From DASZZV01 sp035544835 (GTDB lineage: Bacteria; Acidobacteriota; Thermoanaerobaculia; Gp7-AA8): a DNA stretch of 39,020 nucleotides. How positions within the stretch are numbered: the stretch's first letter is position 1; each line of letters begins with the position of its first letter. The DNA lies in NCBI GenBank assembly GCA_035544835.1, contig DASZZV010000417.1, positions 1-39,020 of the forward strand, given 5' to 3'. Below are positions 24,825-32,758 of the stretch, one piece after another. Under the pieces are notes generated by a model that worked only from the letters and a program-made list of their open reading frames with translations, did not search any database and was not told the DNA's origin. Position numbers and translations under genes: made by a program.

Positions 24825-25643
24825 TTGGCTAAACCTGACATGGACCGTTATCGAGTCGAGCCGGGCTCGAAGTTCCGGCTTGAAGAGCGGAATCCCGACG
24901 ACACATCGCTGGCACCGGAGGGACGCGATTCGATCCTGAAGCGATGCCAGAAGCTCAACGACCGGCTGACCGGTCTGCAGGCGCTGATGTATGCCGAGCA
25001 CAAGCACAAGCTGCTCATCGTCCTTCAGGGCATGGATACGTCAGGCAAGGATGGAACGATCCGTCACGTCTTCGCGGGCGTCAATCCCACCGGCGTCCGC
25101 GTCGCCTCGTTCAAGGTCCCGAGCTCGTTCGAGCTCGATCATGATTACCTCTGGCGCATTCATCACCAGGTGCCGGCCCGCGGCGAGATGGTCATTTTCA
25201 ACCGAAGTCACTACGAGGATGTTCTGATTGTCCGCGTCCACGACATTGTGCCGTCCAAGGTGTGGAAGAAGCGGTTCGACCAGATCAATGACTTCGAGCG
25301 GATGCTGACCGACAACGGAACCACGATCCTCAAATTTTTCCTGCACATCGACAAGGCAGAGCAGAGAAAACGCCTTCAGGCCCGGATCGACGACCCGAAG
25401 GCGAACTGGAAGTACAACTCCGGAGATCTCACCGAGAGGGCGCTGTGGGACTCCTACACGCGCGCCTACGAAGACATGCTCAAGAAAACGAGCACGCAGT
25501 GGGCGCCGTGGTATGTGGTTCCGGCAAACGCCAAGTGGTACCGGAACCTCGTAGTCTCCTCGGTGATCGTCGCTGCCATGAAGGGCCTGGACATGGCCTA
25601 TCCGCCTCCGGGCGAGGGGATCGCGGGAACGGTCGTGGAGTAG
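24825..25643 (+). CDS. ppk2: Polyphosphate kinase 2 (PPK2), class III-like
   Basis: 272 residues from TTG 24825, five to six bases after AGAAGGAG; no ATG fits better. It is a P-loop kinase with Walker A GMDTSGKDG, the lid-type FNRSHYEDVLIVRVH, and an IDDPKANWKYNSGDL block. PPK2 moves phosphate from polyphosphate to nucleotides; the class III type can take AMP or ADP to ATP. The single-domain length fits class I or III, and class III is my preference from overall sequence feel rather than a test. It is a single gene between two palindromic repeats. Confidence 0.9.
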   Translation: MAKPDMDRYRVEPGSKFRLEERNPDDTSLAPEGRDSILKRCQKLNDRLTGLQALMYAEHKHKLLIVLQGMDTSGKDGTIRHVFAGVNPTGVRVASFKVPSSFELDHDYLWRIHHQVPARGEMVIFNRSHYEDVLIVRVHDIVPSKVWKKRFDQINDFERMLTDNGTTILKFFLHIDKAEQRKRLQARIDDPKANWKYNSGDLTERALWDSYTRAYEDMLKKTSTQWAPWYVVPANAKWYRNLVVSSVIVAAMKGLDMAYPPPGEGIAGTVVE

Positions 25644-25663
25644 AAGCGCGCAGCGCGCTCCGC

Positions 25664-25792
25664 CTCGGAGTGGCGACATCCTGTCGCCTGGCTCGGCGGC
25701 GTCCCGCGCCGCCGCCCCCATCGTATGGCTTCCGCAAGAACGGTGGCGCACGGACGCCGCCGACCCAGGCGGCAAAGATGCCGCCACTCCGA
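25664..25792. repeat. Imperfect palindromic repeat, family D
   Basis: TCGGAGTGGCGACATC... at 25664 on is matched by inverted ...GATGCCGCCACTCCGA ending at 25792, over arms of about 50 bases with several mismatches. It fills most of the gap between ppk2 and rpmE; a small GCGCGC hairpin lies before it. Confidence 0.7.
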
Positions 25793-25885
25793 TTGCACGC
25801 CACCAGCCTGCCCGCTGGAAGAAATCCGCTATACTCCGCGTTCACTTCACCGGCCCAGAAGCCTAAATAGTTCAAGGATTTTGAG

Positions 25886-26116
25886 ATGAAACCACAATTG
25901 CACCCTGAGTATCACGAAGTAACCGTTCACTGCGCCTGCGGCGAAACCTGGCCCTCGCGCTCGACCAAGAAGGACCTCCGCCTCGAGATCTGCTCGAAGT
26001 GCCATCCCTTCTTCACCGGCAAGCAGAAGCTCGTCGACTCGGCCGGCCGTGTCGATCGTTTCCAGAAGCGCTACGCCAAAATGGAAGGCGCCAAGGCACC
26101 TCAGGCGAAAGCTTAA
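25886..26116 (+). CDS. rpmE: Ribosomal protein bL31
   Basis: 76 residues, ATG 25886. HCACGETW and LEICSKCHPFFTGKQK supply the four cysteines of the zinc-binding (C+) form of bL31, which bridges the 50S and 30S subunits. Zinc-binding bL31 is often swapped for a zinc-free paralogue under zinc limitation; none is visible here. Its TAA shares its last base with the ATG of the next gene. Confidence 0.95.
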   Translation: MKPQLHPEYHEVTVHCACGETWPSRSTKKDLRLEICSKCHPFFTGKQKLVDSAGRVDRFQKRYAKMEGAKAPQAKA

Positions 26117-27138
26117 TGTCGTTTCGGCGACACTGGTCGCGTACGGCTCGTCTCAGTGCGGGACTCTTCAACTCCGTGACCAACGGCTTGACGGCCTCCA
26201 TGCCCGAGGCGGCCGCAGGGGATCGAAATGTCGACATGCTGATCGGCGGCCAGGCCATCATCGAAGGCGTGATGATGCGGTCGTTGAGCGGGTATTCGAT
26301 TGCTGTCCGCCAGCCCAATGGCGGTATGGCCATCAAGAAGGATCGTCTCACTTCGATCGCTAAGAAGTACCCGATCGTCAAGCTGCCGATCCTCCGTGGC
26401 TCGATCGTTCTCGTCCAGTCACTCATTCTCGGTATCCGCGCGCTGAACTACTCAGCGAGCGTTGCCTCGGAAGGAGCGGAAGGAGAGCCGGAGATGTCGA
26501 GCTGGGCCGTCGCTACTTCGATGATCTTCGCGCTGGTTCTCGGAATCGGCTTGTTCGTCCTGGCACCGCTGGCGCTGACCAACGTGATCAAGCACTATGG
26601 GCTGCCGCACATGAGCAACCTGGCCTACAACGCCATCGACGGCGTCATCAGGTCGATATTCTTTTTCGTCTATATCGTCTCGATCTCGTTCATGGACGAG
26701 ATCAAGAGGCTCTTCCAGTATCACGGAGCCGAGCACAAGACGGTCTTCACGTTCGAGGCGAACGAGGAACTGACCGTGGAGAATGCGCGTCGGAAGTCGA
26801 CCTTGCATCCTCGCTGCGGCACCAGCTTCCTGATGTTCGTCATGGCCATCTCGATTCTGGTCTTCGCGCTGGTGCCGTCGACGGCTCCTTTTTTCGTGAA
26901 GTTCGGCGCTCGCGTCATCCTCATGCCGCTCATCGCCGGGATCGCCTACGAGATTATCCGCTTCTCGGCGCGTCATCTGACGAATCCGGTTTGCAAGCTA
27001 CTGATCAAGCCCGGTCTCTGGTTGCAGCGCATTACTACGCGCCAGCCCGACGACTCGCAGCTCGAAGTCGCCATCACCGCGCTCAAAGAGGCGTTGATGT
27101 ACGACGTGATTCACGAGGAGCAGGCCGCCGTAGCTTAG
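26116..27138 (+). CDS. DUF1385 membrane protein (YqhQ-like)
   Basis: 340 residues from ATG 26116, one base overlapping the rpmE stop. It opens with a DMLIGGQAIIEGVMMRS block, the DUF1385 hallmark, then has four or more hydrophobic segments, the YHGAEHKTVF motif and LHPRCGTSFLMFVM. It commonly lies next to rpmE and prfA, as here. Function is not known; the conserved His/Glu/Cys set hints at an enzyme or metal site at the membrane. It ends before a strong terminator. Confidence 0.88.
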   Translation: MSFRRHWSRTARLSAGLFNSVTNGLTASMPEAAAGDRNVDMLIGGQAIIEGVMMRSLSGYSIAVRQPNGGMAIKKDRLTSIAKKYPIVKLPILRGSIVLVQSLILGIRALNYSASVASEGAEGEPEMSSWAVATSMIFALVLGIGLFVLAPLALTNVIKHYGLPHMSNLAYNAIDGVIRSIFFFVYIVSISFMDEIKRLFQYHGAEHKTVFTFEANEELTVENARRKSTLHPRCGTSFLMFVMAISILVFALVPSTAPFFVKFGARVILMPLIAGIAYEIIRFSARHLTNPVCKLLIKPGLWLQRITTRQPDDSQLEVAITALKEALMYDVIHEEQAAVA

Positions 27139-27160
27139 CGTTCATCGGTATTTGAATTCG

Positions 27161-27190
27161 AGGAAGGTGCGCGCGCACCTTCCTTTTTTT
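27161..27190 (+). terminator. Rho-independent terminator after the rpmE-DUF1385 pair
   Basis: AGGAAGGTGC and GCACCTTCCT pair around a GCGC centre, followed by an unbroken T-run. It lies 22 bases after the DUF1385 stop. Confidence 0.9.
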
Positions 27191-27220
27191 ATGATGTGTA
27201 GGGCCGGCTGGATATAGCAA

Positions 27221-27348
27221 CGGTGTCATCCCGAGCGTCGAGCGAGGGATCTGGGCGGGGGCCTTGCTGTCGTGGCACGCCATTGTTCGTCACGCCAAGG
27301 CCATGAGGCCCCCGCCCAGATCCCTCGCTGCGGCTCGGGATGACACCG
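27221..27348. repeat. Palindromic intergenic repeat, family B, copy 1, in the prfA leader
   Basis: CGGTGTCATCCCGAGC at 27221 is the inverse of GCTCGGGATGACACCG ending at 27348, with further pairing of GAGGGATCTGGGCGGGGGCC. It ends 13 bases before the prfA ATG, so it would lie in the prfA 5' leader if transcription starts upstream of it. Confidence 0.8.
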
Positions 27349-27361
27349 CGGAGACACGCAT

Positions 27362-28441
27362 ATGTTCGAGAAACTATCTGAAATCGAAACCCGCTACGAA
27401 GAGCTGCAGCGCGCTGCTGCCGATCCTGACATCGTCTCGGACATGACTCGGTACCGCGAGACCATGAAGTCGCTGTCGGACGTCGAGGACGTTGTGGCGA
27501 AGTATCGCCAGCTGAAGAAAGTCGAGACACAGCTGGCCGAACTTTCACAGATGGTGGCGAGCCTCAAGGTCGGCGACGAACTGCTGGAGCTGGCCCAGCT
27601 GGAACTGGCTGAGCTCGAAGAGCAGAAGCCAAAGATCGAGCTGGAGCTCCGGCTTCTGCTGCAGCCAAAAGATCCCAACGACGAGAAGAATGTCTTCGTC
27701 GAGATCCGCGCCGGTACCGGTGGCGACGAGGCTTCTCTGTTTGCCGCCGAGATCATGCGCATGTACATCCGCTATGCGGAGATGAAGCGTTGGAAAGTCG
27801 ACATCACCGACGCCAACTACTCGTCGGTTAACGGGATCAAGGACGCGACGATCGAGATCAAAGGGGATCGCGTTTACTCGCGGCTCAAGTACGAGTCCGG
27901 GGTTCATCGCGTGCAGCGCGTTCCGCAGACCGAGACTCAGGGCCGGGTCCATACCAGCGCCATCACCGTGGCCGTTCTGCCGGAGGCCGAGGACATCGAT
28001 ATCCAGGTCGCCGAGAAGGACCTGCGCATCGACACCTTCTGTTCGTCCGGCCCCGGCGGGCAGTCGGTCAACACCACCTATTCAGCCGTGCGCATGACAC
28101 ACCTTCCCAGCGGCGTGGTCGTTTCCTGTCAGGACGAGAAGTCGCAGGTCAAGAACCGCGCGAAGGCGCTGAAGGTTATGAAGGCGCGTCTGTACGACAT
28201 CGAGCGCTCAAAGCGGGAAGCAGAGCTGTCGGCGACGCGAAAGGGAATGATCGGGAGCGGTGATCGCTCCGAGAAGATTCGCACTTACAACTTCCCGCAG
28301 GATCGAGTCTCCGATCATCGCATTGGACTGACCGTCCACAACATCCCCTCGATCATGGACGGCTATCTGGATGGACTGATCGAACCGCTCGAGGCGCACT
28401 TCCAGGCCGAGCAGATGCGGGAGGCGGTTGAGGCGAAGTGA
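27362..28441 (+). CDS. prfA: Peptide chain release factor 1
   Basis: 359 residues from ATG 27362. The catalytic GGQ is at 232-234 in SSGPGGQSVNTT. The stop-codon-reading PxT motif is PQT (188-190, in RVPQTETQGR), with Q where PAT or PVT is usual. The length is normal. RF1 reads UAA and UAG and releases the peptide on the ribosome. prmC, the methyltransferase that modifies the GGQ glutamine, often follows prfA but is not here; an unrelated O-methyltransferase follows instead. GGAG lies about nine bases before the start. Confidence 0.95.
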   Translation: MFEKLSEIETRYEELQRAAADPDIVSDMTRYRETMKSLSDVEDVVAKYRQLKKVETQLAELSQMVASLKVGDELLELAQLELAELEEQKPKIELELRLLLQPKDPNDEKNVFVEIRAGTGGDEASLFAAEIMRMYIRYAEMKRWKVDITDANYSSVNGIKDATIEIKGDRVYSRLKYESGVHRVQRVPQTETQGRVHTSAITVAVLPEAEDIDIQVAEKDLRIDTFCSSGPGGQSVNTTYSAVRMTHLPSGVVVSCQDEKSQVKNRAKALKVMKARLYDIERSKREAELSATRKGMIGSGDRSEKIRTYNFPQDRVSDHRIGLTVHNIPSIMDGYLDGLIEPLEAHFQAEQMREAVEAK

Positions 28442-28448
28442 GCGGGGG

Positions 28449-28546
28449 ATTTCGAATTTCGAATTTCGAATTTCGAATTGAAGCAGATCGCGAAGACGAG
28501 CCACTCCTTCCGGTTCTTTTAAATTCGAAATTCGAAATTCGAAATT
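28449..28546. repeat. Inverted heptamer-repeat pair without a gene
   Basis: The left arm at 28449-28479 is about four copies of the heptamer ATTTCGA. The right arm at 28521-28546 carries the same unit inverted. The 41-base spacer has no ORF. It has the same design as the arms around the four-helix-bundle gene at 2447-2950, with a different heptamer. It lies between prfA and the O-methyltransferase. Confidence 0.8.
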
Positions 28547-28564
28547 AAGCTGTAACCTTCATCC

Positions 28565-29215
28565 ATGAAAGCCGGCATCGATAAGCTACTCCAACTTCCT
28601 CAGGCCGAGTATCTGGATCGAATCCTTCCGCCCAGCGAACCGTTGCTCGAGCGCATCGAGCAGTACGCTGTCGAGAATCGCCATCCCATTGCGGATCGCG
28701 AGGTCGCACAACTGATGCGCGTGGTGCTGAGGCTGAAGCAGCCGAAGCATCTGCTAGAGGTCGGAACGAACATCGGATACTCGGTCATCGTGATGGGCCG
28801 CGAATGCCCGGCTTCGACCATCGAGACTATTGAGTTGAATTCCGAGATCCTGGCCACGGCGAAGAGATTCGTTGCCGAGGCGGGATTGAAATCGACGCTG
28901 CGCTTTCACCAGGGGGCGGCGCTGGATGTCATTCCGAATCTCTCGGGCCCGTTCGACTTCGTTTTTATCGACTGCGTGAAGACTGAGTACGAGGACTATC
29001 TGAATGAGCTGCTGCCCAGGCTCCAGCCGGGCGCCCTGATCATGTGCGACAACCTGCTATGGGGCGGGCAGGTAGCGACCCAGCCGCGTGCAGACGATCA
29101 GAAGACCTCCACGGAGGCGCTGCGGCGATTCAATGACCGCCTGACTACCGACTCCCGACTCACCACCAGCATCCTCGCAGTGGGGGATGGAGTGGGGCTA
29201 TCGGTGGTTCGCTGA
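28565..29215 (+). CDS. SAM-dependent O-methyltransferase (family 3, CCoAOMT-like)
   Basis: 216 residues from ATG 28565. SAM motif I is LLEVGTNIGYSVI. DFVFIDCVKTEYEDYL is the metal-dependent catecholic O-methyltransferase block, with LIMCDNLLWGG holding the second metal-site residues. Related bacterial proteins methylate catechols or the hydroxyuridine of tRNA (TrmR). Position after prfA is mild support for a translation link, but the substrate is unknown. Confidence 0.82.
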   Translation: MKAGIDKLLQLPQAEYLDRILPPSEPLLERIEQYAVENRHPIADREVAQLMRVVLRLKQPKHLLEVGTNIGYSVIVMGRECPASTIETIELNSEILATAKRFVAEAGLKSTLRFHQGAALDVIPNLSGPFDFVFIDCVKTEYEDYLNELLPRLQPGALIMCDNLLWGGQVATQPRADDQKTSTEALRRFNDRLTTDSRLTTSILAVGDGVGLSVVR

Positions 29216-29248
29216 TCAGATGTCAGAGAGCCGAAAACGAACGGCTGC

Positions 29249-29278
29249 AAAAAAAGCCTCCCGTTGAGGGAGGCTTTT
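29249..29278. terminator. Bidirectional terminator between O-methyltransferase and DUF1573 genes
   Basis: GCCTCCC and GGGAGGC pair around GTTGA, flanked by seven A on the left and four T on the right. It serves the convergent genes on both strands; the longer T-run is for the minus-strand DUF1573 gene. Confidence 0.88.
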
Positions 29279-29292
29279 GAATTTGCTGTTTT

Positions 29293-29325
29293 AGCTAGAA
29301 GCTAGAAGCTAGCAGCTAGAAGCTA
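29293..29325. repeat. Heptamer tandem repeat (AGCTAGA)n
   Basis: Four to five copies of AGCTAGA, one with a C, lie between the terminator and the DUF1573 stop codon. The unit length is again seven. No inverted partner arm is seen within 200 bases. Confidence 0.7.
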
Positions 29326-29332
29326 CATCCCG

Positions 29333-30472
29333 CTACTTGCTGCTGTTCGCCTTCGGTGCATTCTTGGTGACGGTTCCCTTCAGCGGGACCGTCGTCACCG
29401 GGTTGAGCTTGTCTGAGGTATAGATCTTCAGGGTACCGTCGAAGTCGCCGAGCTTGGCGGTCTTGTCGACCTTCACGTTGACTTCGTACATGCCCGGCTG
29501 ATCGCTGGCTTTTGCCACTGCGACCAGCCCCTTGACGGAGCTCTCGACCTTGCTGACCTTGAACTGATCGGGAGTCACCTTGTCGTTGCTCTGCACGGTC
29601 ACGGTACGGGTCGCCGAGGGGTCGGCAGAGCTGACTTCGCCGAAGTTCAGAACGGTCGGCATGACCATGTAGGTCGGACGGACCACACCGGAAAGGCTGA
29701 TGGTGTAGTCGGGCTGGAACTTGGAGTTGGTGTGGATGACGAGATGGTCCGACATCGGGCCGGTCGGCACCTTGGGTCCACCCAGGGTGACGTTCACTTT
29801 GTACTGGGTCTGTCCCTCTTTACCGGCCGGAACGCGCTCGGTGTCCTTGTCGATTTTGACGTAGTTCACTTTGACGTACTCACCGGGGGGAACGTCGACA
29901 CCGCGGATTTCGAAGGGCTGGTCCTCTTCCGAGTAGAGGGTCACGGTCTGCGTCTGCTCGGCGCCCTGGAGAACGTTGAAGCGAAGAAATCCGTTCGGAA
30001 GCGCTTCGACGTAGGGCTTGACCACGGCGTTGAGCGTCAGCTGCGTCGCCGGTGTGGCGGGGTCGTTCGACATGACTGTCACGTGCTTGGAGATCGGACC
30101 GGAGAAAGCGACCGTGTCGACGTGGGCGGTAATCTTTCCGGTCTGGCCAGGCTTGATCACCTTGTCGAAATCGGTCACGGTGCAACCGCAGGAGGGGGCA
30201 GCGCTCTTGATCTCGAGATCGGAGGTGCCGCTGTTCTTGACCTGGAAGGCCCAGTCGATCTTCGTGCCTTTGGGAACTGTGCCATAGTCCTTTACGGGCT
30301 CGAGGATGTCGATTTTGGGAGTGGTCGCCGACTCGGTCGCCTTGGCGTTGGCAGCAGGCTTGGCCGCTGCCGGCTTTTTGGCAGTGGCGGGACTTGCCGC
30401 CATGGAGATACCGCTGAAAACGAACGTGGCGACGGCGGCCAGCGTGGTGGTAGAAAGACGCTTGGACAACAT
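29333..30472 (-). CDS. Secreted DUF1573 protein with several Ig-like domains
   Basis: 379 residues from ATG 30472, which has AGGAGG six bases upstream; the open frame to 30532 is rejected. A signal peptide (TTTLAAVATFVFSGISMA) and an Ala/Lys/Pro spacer precede a DUF1573 domain with the hallmark APSCGCTVTDF (about residues 105-115), then further beta-rich repeats (ISLSGVV..., VPLKGTV...). DUF1573 domains are ASH-like Ig folds found in envelope proteins; the conserved CGC may bind metal or form a disulphide. The exact role is unknown. It is convergent with the O-methyltransferase and divergent from mpl. Confidence 0.82.
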   Translation of the reverse strand: MLSKRLSTTTLAAVATFVFSGISMAASPATAKKPAAAKPAANAKATESATTPKIDILEPVKDYGTVPKGTKIDWAFQVKNSGTSDLEIKSAAPSCGCTVTDFDKVIKPGQTGKITAHVDTVAFSGPISKHVTVMSNDPATPATQLTLNAVVKPYVEALPNGFLRFNVLQGAEQTQTVTLYSEEDQPFEIRGVDVPPGEYVKVNYVKIDKDTERVPAGKEGQTQYKVNVTLGGPKVPTGPMSDHLVIHTNSKFQPDYTISLSGVVRPTYMVMPTVLNFGEVSSADPSATRTVTVQSNDKVTPDQFKVSKVESSVKGLVAVAKASDQPGMYEVNVKVDKTAKLGDFDGTLKIYTSDKLNPVTTVPLKGTVTKNAPKANSSK

Positions 30473-30604
30473 GAAATGCCTCCTGTGCTGCGGGTTCTGT
30501 AAGTATCGGTTTTGGGCCGCCGTTACGAACATGGCAGCCGAGCTTTGCTATTCCAGAGAGGGGCGAAGCACGATCTTTGCTTTCGGTAACAACGAGGACT
30601 GCGA

Positions 30605-32041
30605 ATGCCACATTTGAAGAATCTGCACGACGAAAAACGTGTCTATCTGATCGGTATCTGCGGGACGGCGATGGCTTCGCTGGCCGGGATGCTCAAAGAA
30701 CGGAGGTACGTCGTGGGAGGCTCGGACGAGCATGTCTACCCTCCGATGTCGACATACCTCGAGCAACTCGGAATCCCAGTGCTCGAAGGGTATACGAAAG
30801 AGCATCTGGAAACGTTTCGCCCCGACGTCGTGATCATCGGGAACGCCGCTGCCAGAACGAACGTGGAGGCTGCGGCCACTGTTGAAATGGATCTGCCCTA
30901 CACGTCGATGCCGGAGGCGATTCGCGAGCTCTTCATCCTCGGCAAGCACTCGATCGTCATCACCGGAACGCATGGGAAAACGACCACGACGTCACTGATG
31001 GCCTGGCTGCTCCAGAGCGCCGGGCGCGATCCGTCGATGGTGGTGGGTGGCATCCCTCTGAATTTCAACAACAACTTCAAGCTCGGTGATGGTCCCGATT
31101 TCGTCATCGAGGGCGACGAGTACAACACTGCTTTTTTCGATAAGGGACCGAAGTTTCTTCACTACGGCGCGAACACCCTGATGCTCAACAATATCGAGTT
31201 CGACCACGCCGACATCTACGAGAATCTCGAGGCCATCATGGCTGCTTTCCGGGCCGCCGTGCGCGGCGTGGCTGCCGGCGACTCGATCGTAGCCAATGGA
31301 GATGACGACAATGTGATGCGACTCCGCGAGGAGACGATGGCTCGATGGATCACCTTCGGTCTCGATCGTTCGCGCGATTACAGCGCCTCCAACATCGAGT
31401 ATGCGCCGGCCGGAACCTCTTTCACCGCCTGGAGAGAGGGCAAAGAATGGTTCCGCTTCAAGACCACGCTTTCGGGGGAGCATAACGTTCTCAACGCCCT
31501 CGGGGACGCCGCCATCGCCAGTCTTCGCGGTCTGACGCCGGAAGAGATTCAGAAAGGATTCGAGACTTTCCGCGGAATCAAGCGGCGCATGGAAGTGCGC
31601 GGTGTCGAGCGTGGCGTGACGGTCATCGATGATTTCGGCCATCATCCGACCGCGGTCGAGACCACGCTCAGAGGAGCGCGAGGCCGCTTTCCCGGTCAGC
31701 GGATCTGGGCCCTGTTCGAGCCTCGCTCGATTTCATCGAGCCGCAAGGAATTCGAAGAGGGTTATATCAAGGCTTTCCAGCAGGCCGATCGCGTGATCAT
31801 CGGTCCCGTGTTTCACAAGGAGCGCTACGCGAAAACCTACGGCATCGACAAAATGATGTCTGTGGACAGCATCACGAAGTCACTGTCGAACGGAAGCCGC
31901 AAAGCCGAGCACATCGACGACTTCGACGAACTGGCAAAGCATGTCGCCAGCGAGGCGTCGGACGGCGACGTCATCATCGTCATGTCTTCCGGTGCCTTCG
32001 GGGGGATTCACGAGAAGATCCTCGCCAACCTGCGAGGGTAG
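30605..32041 (+). CDS. mpl: UDP-N-acetylmuramate:L-alanyl-gamma-D-glutamyl-meso-diaminopimelate ligase
   Basis: 478 residues from ATG 30605, with GAGGA upstream. It is a Mur ligase-type protein: VYLIGICGTAMASLAGML at the UDP-sugar end, ATP loop GTHGKTTTT (121-129), and VTVIDDFGHHPTAVETTL (Mpl usually has FAHHPTA; here G replaces A). Mpl joins recycled murein tripeptide to UDP-MurNAc, bypassing MurC, MurD and MurE. This supports a Gram-negative, DAP-type peptidoglycan. Confidence 0.92.
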   Translation: MPHLKNLHDEKRVYLIGICGTAMASLAGMLKERRYVVGGSDEHVYPPMSTYLEQLGIPVLEGYTKEHLETFRPDVVIIGNAAARTNVEAAATVEMDLPYTSMPEAIRELFILGKHSIVITGTHGKTTTTSLMAWLLQSAGRDPSMVVGGIPLNFNNNFKLGDGPDFVIEGDEYNTAFFDKGPKFLHYGANTLMLNNIEFDHADIYENLEAIMAAFRAAVRGVAAGDSIVANGDDDNVMRLREETMARWITFGLDRSRDYSASNIEYAPAGTSFTAWREGKEWFRFKTTLSGEHNVLNALGDAAIASLRGLTPEEIQKGFETFRGIKRRMEVRGVERGVTVIDDFGHHPTAVETTLRGARGRFPGQRIWALFEPRSISSSRKEFEEGYIKAFQQADRVIIGPVFHKERYAKTYGIDKMMSVDSITKSLSNGSRKAEHIDDFDELAKHVASEASDGDVIIVMSSGAFGGIHEKILANLRG

Positions 32042-32099
32042 CGAAACGGCGTGTCTTTCCGAGCAAGCGCTCCTGCTAGTGAAACGAGGTTGCCGTTGC

Positions 32100-32255
32100 T
32101 GTCATCCCGAGCAAGGGCGGGTGTGCGGGAGGGGCGAGGGACCTCGCAAACTCGTTCATCTTAAGTTCAGATTGCGGGCCACCCGGAACATACGAATGTA
32201 CCAACTTGGGAGGTCCCTCGCCCCTCCCACCCACCCGCCCTTGCTCGGGATGACA
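32100..32255. repeat. Palindromic intergenic repeat, family B, copy 2
   Basis: TGTCATCCCGAGCAAGGGCG at 32100 on is the inverse of the segment ending at 32255, with inner pairing of GGGAGGGGCGAGGGACCT. A lone half arm (GCTCGGGATGACAC) is at 32311-32324. The 371-base stretch from mpl to the small ORF at 32413 holds only these repeats; I see no gene in it. Confidence 0.8.
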
Positions 32256-32412
32256 ACAGACCCAGTCGCCATTCTCTCTTAGCGCAACCAGCGACCTTCA
32301 CGTCGTTCCGGCTCGGGATGACACCCGCGGTATGGCCTGCTCATTCGGGAATAGCCTTACCAGAGCCCTCGTTGGCAGACCGACACAACTAATTAGATAA
32401 AGGTAATTGCTC

Positions 32413-32571
32413 ATGCACGAGAAGAAAGCTCACGAGATCCTTTCCAGGCACAACATCAACGTGGCTGACGTACGGGATGGCAAAACCACCCTTCATCATC
32501 TGCGGCACATCGTGAAATCAGAAAACCTTCCTTTCGACGTCTTCCGCGAGATGGTCAAGCTCCGCAGGTAG
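32413..32571 (+). CDS. Small 52-residue protein of unknown function
   Basis: ATG 32413 to TAG 32571, with AAAGG about nine bases upstream. The product MHEKKAHEILSRHNINVADV... is basic, helical and ends KLRR. It has its own terminator at 32642 and lies apart from neighbours on both sides, consistent with a short independent transcript. I do not recognise it. Coding status rests on start, ribosome site and terminator, not on homology. Confidence 0.5.
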   Translation: MHEKKAHEILSRHNINVADVRDGKTTLHHLRHIVKSENLPFDVFREMVKLRR

Positions 32572-32641
32572 ATCACTTGCGGATGATAGAGAGCAGACCG
32601 TCCCGATCTCGTCATACCCGACTCACCATCCTCGATTCTCG

Positions 32642-32663
32642 GGCGGCCTCGGCCGCCTTTTTC
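32642..32663 (+). terminator. Rho-independent terminator after the small ORF
   Basis: GGCGGCC and GGCCGCC pair around TC, followed by TTTTTC. Confidence 0.85.
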
Positions 32664-32758
32664 TTTTCTGGAGATCTTTTTCGGTTTACAGTTGCGGGCC
32701 CACGAACGCCCGCGAATGTCCTGGGCCGTGAACGACTCCACGCTGACAGGAGCCCAAC

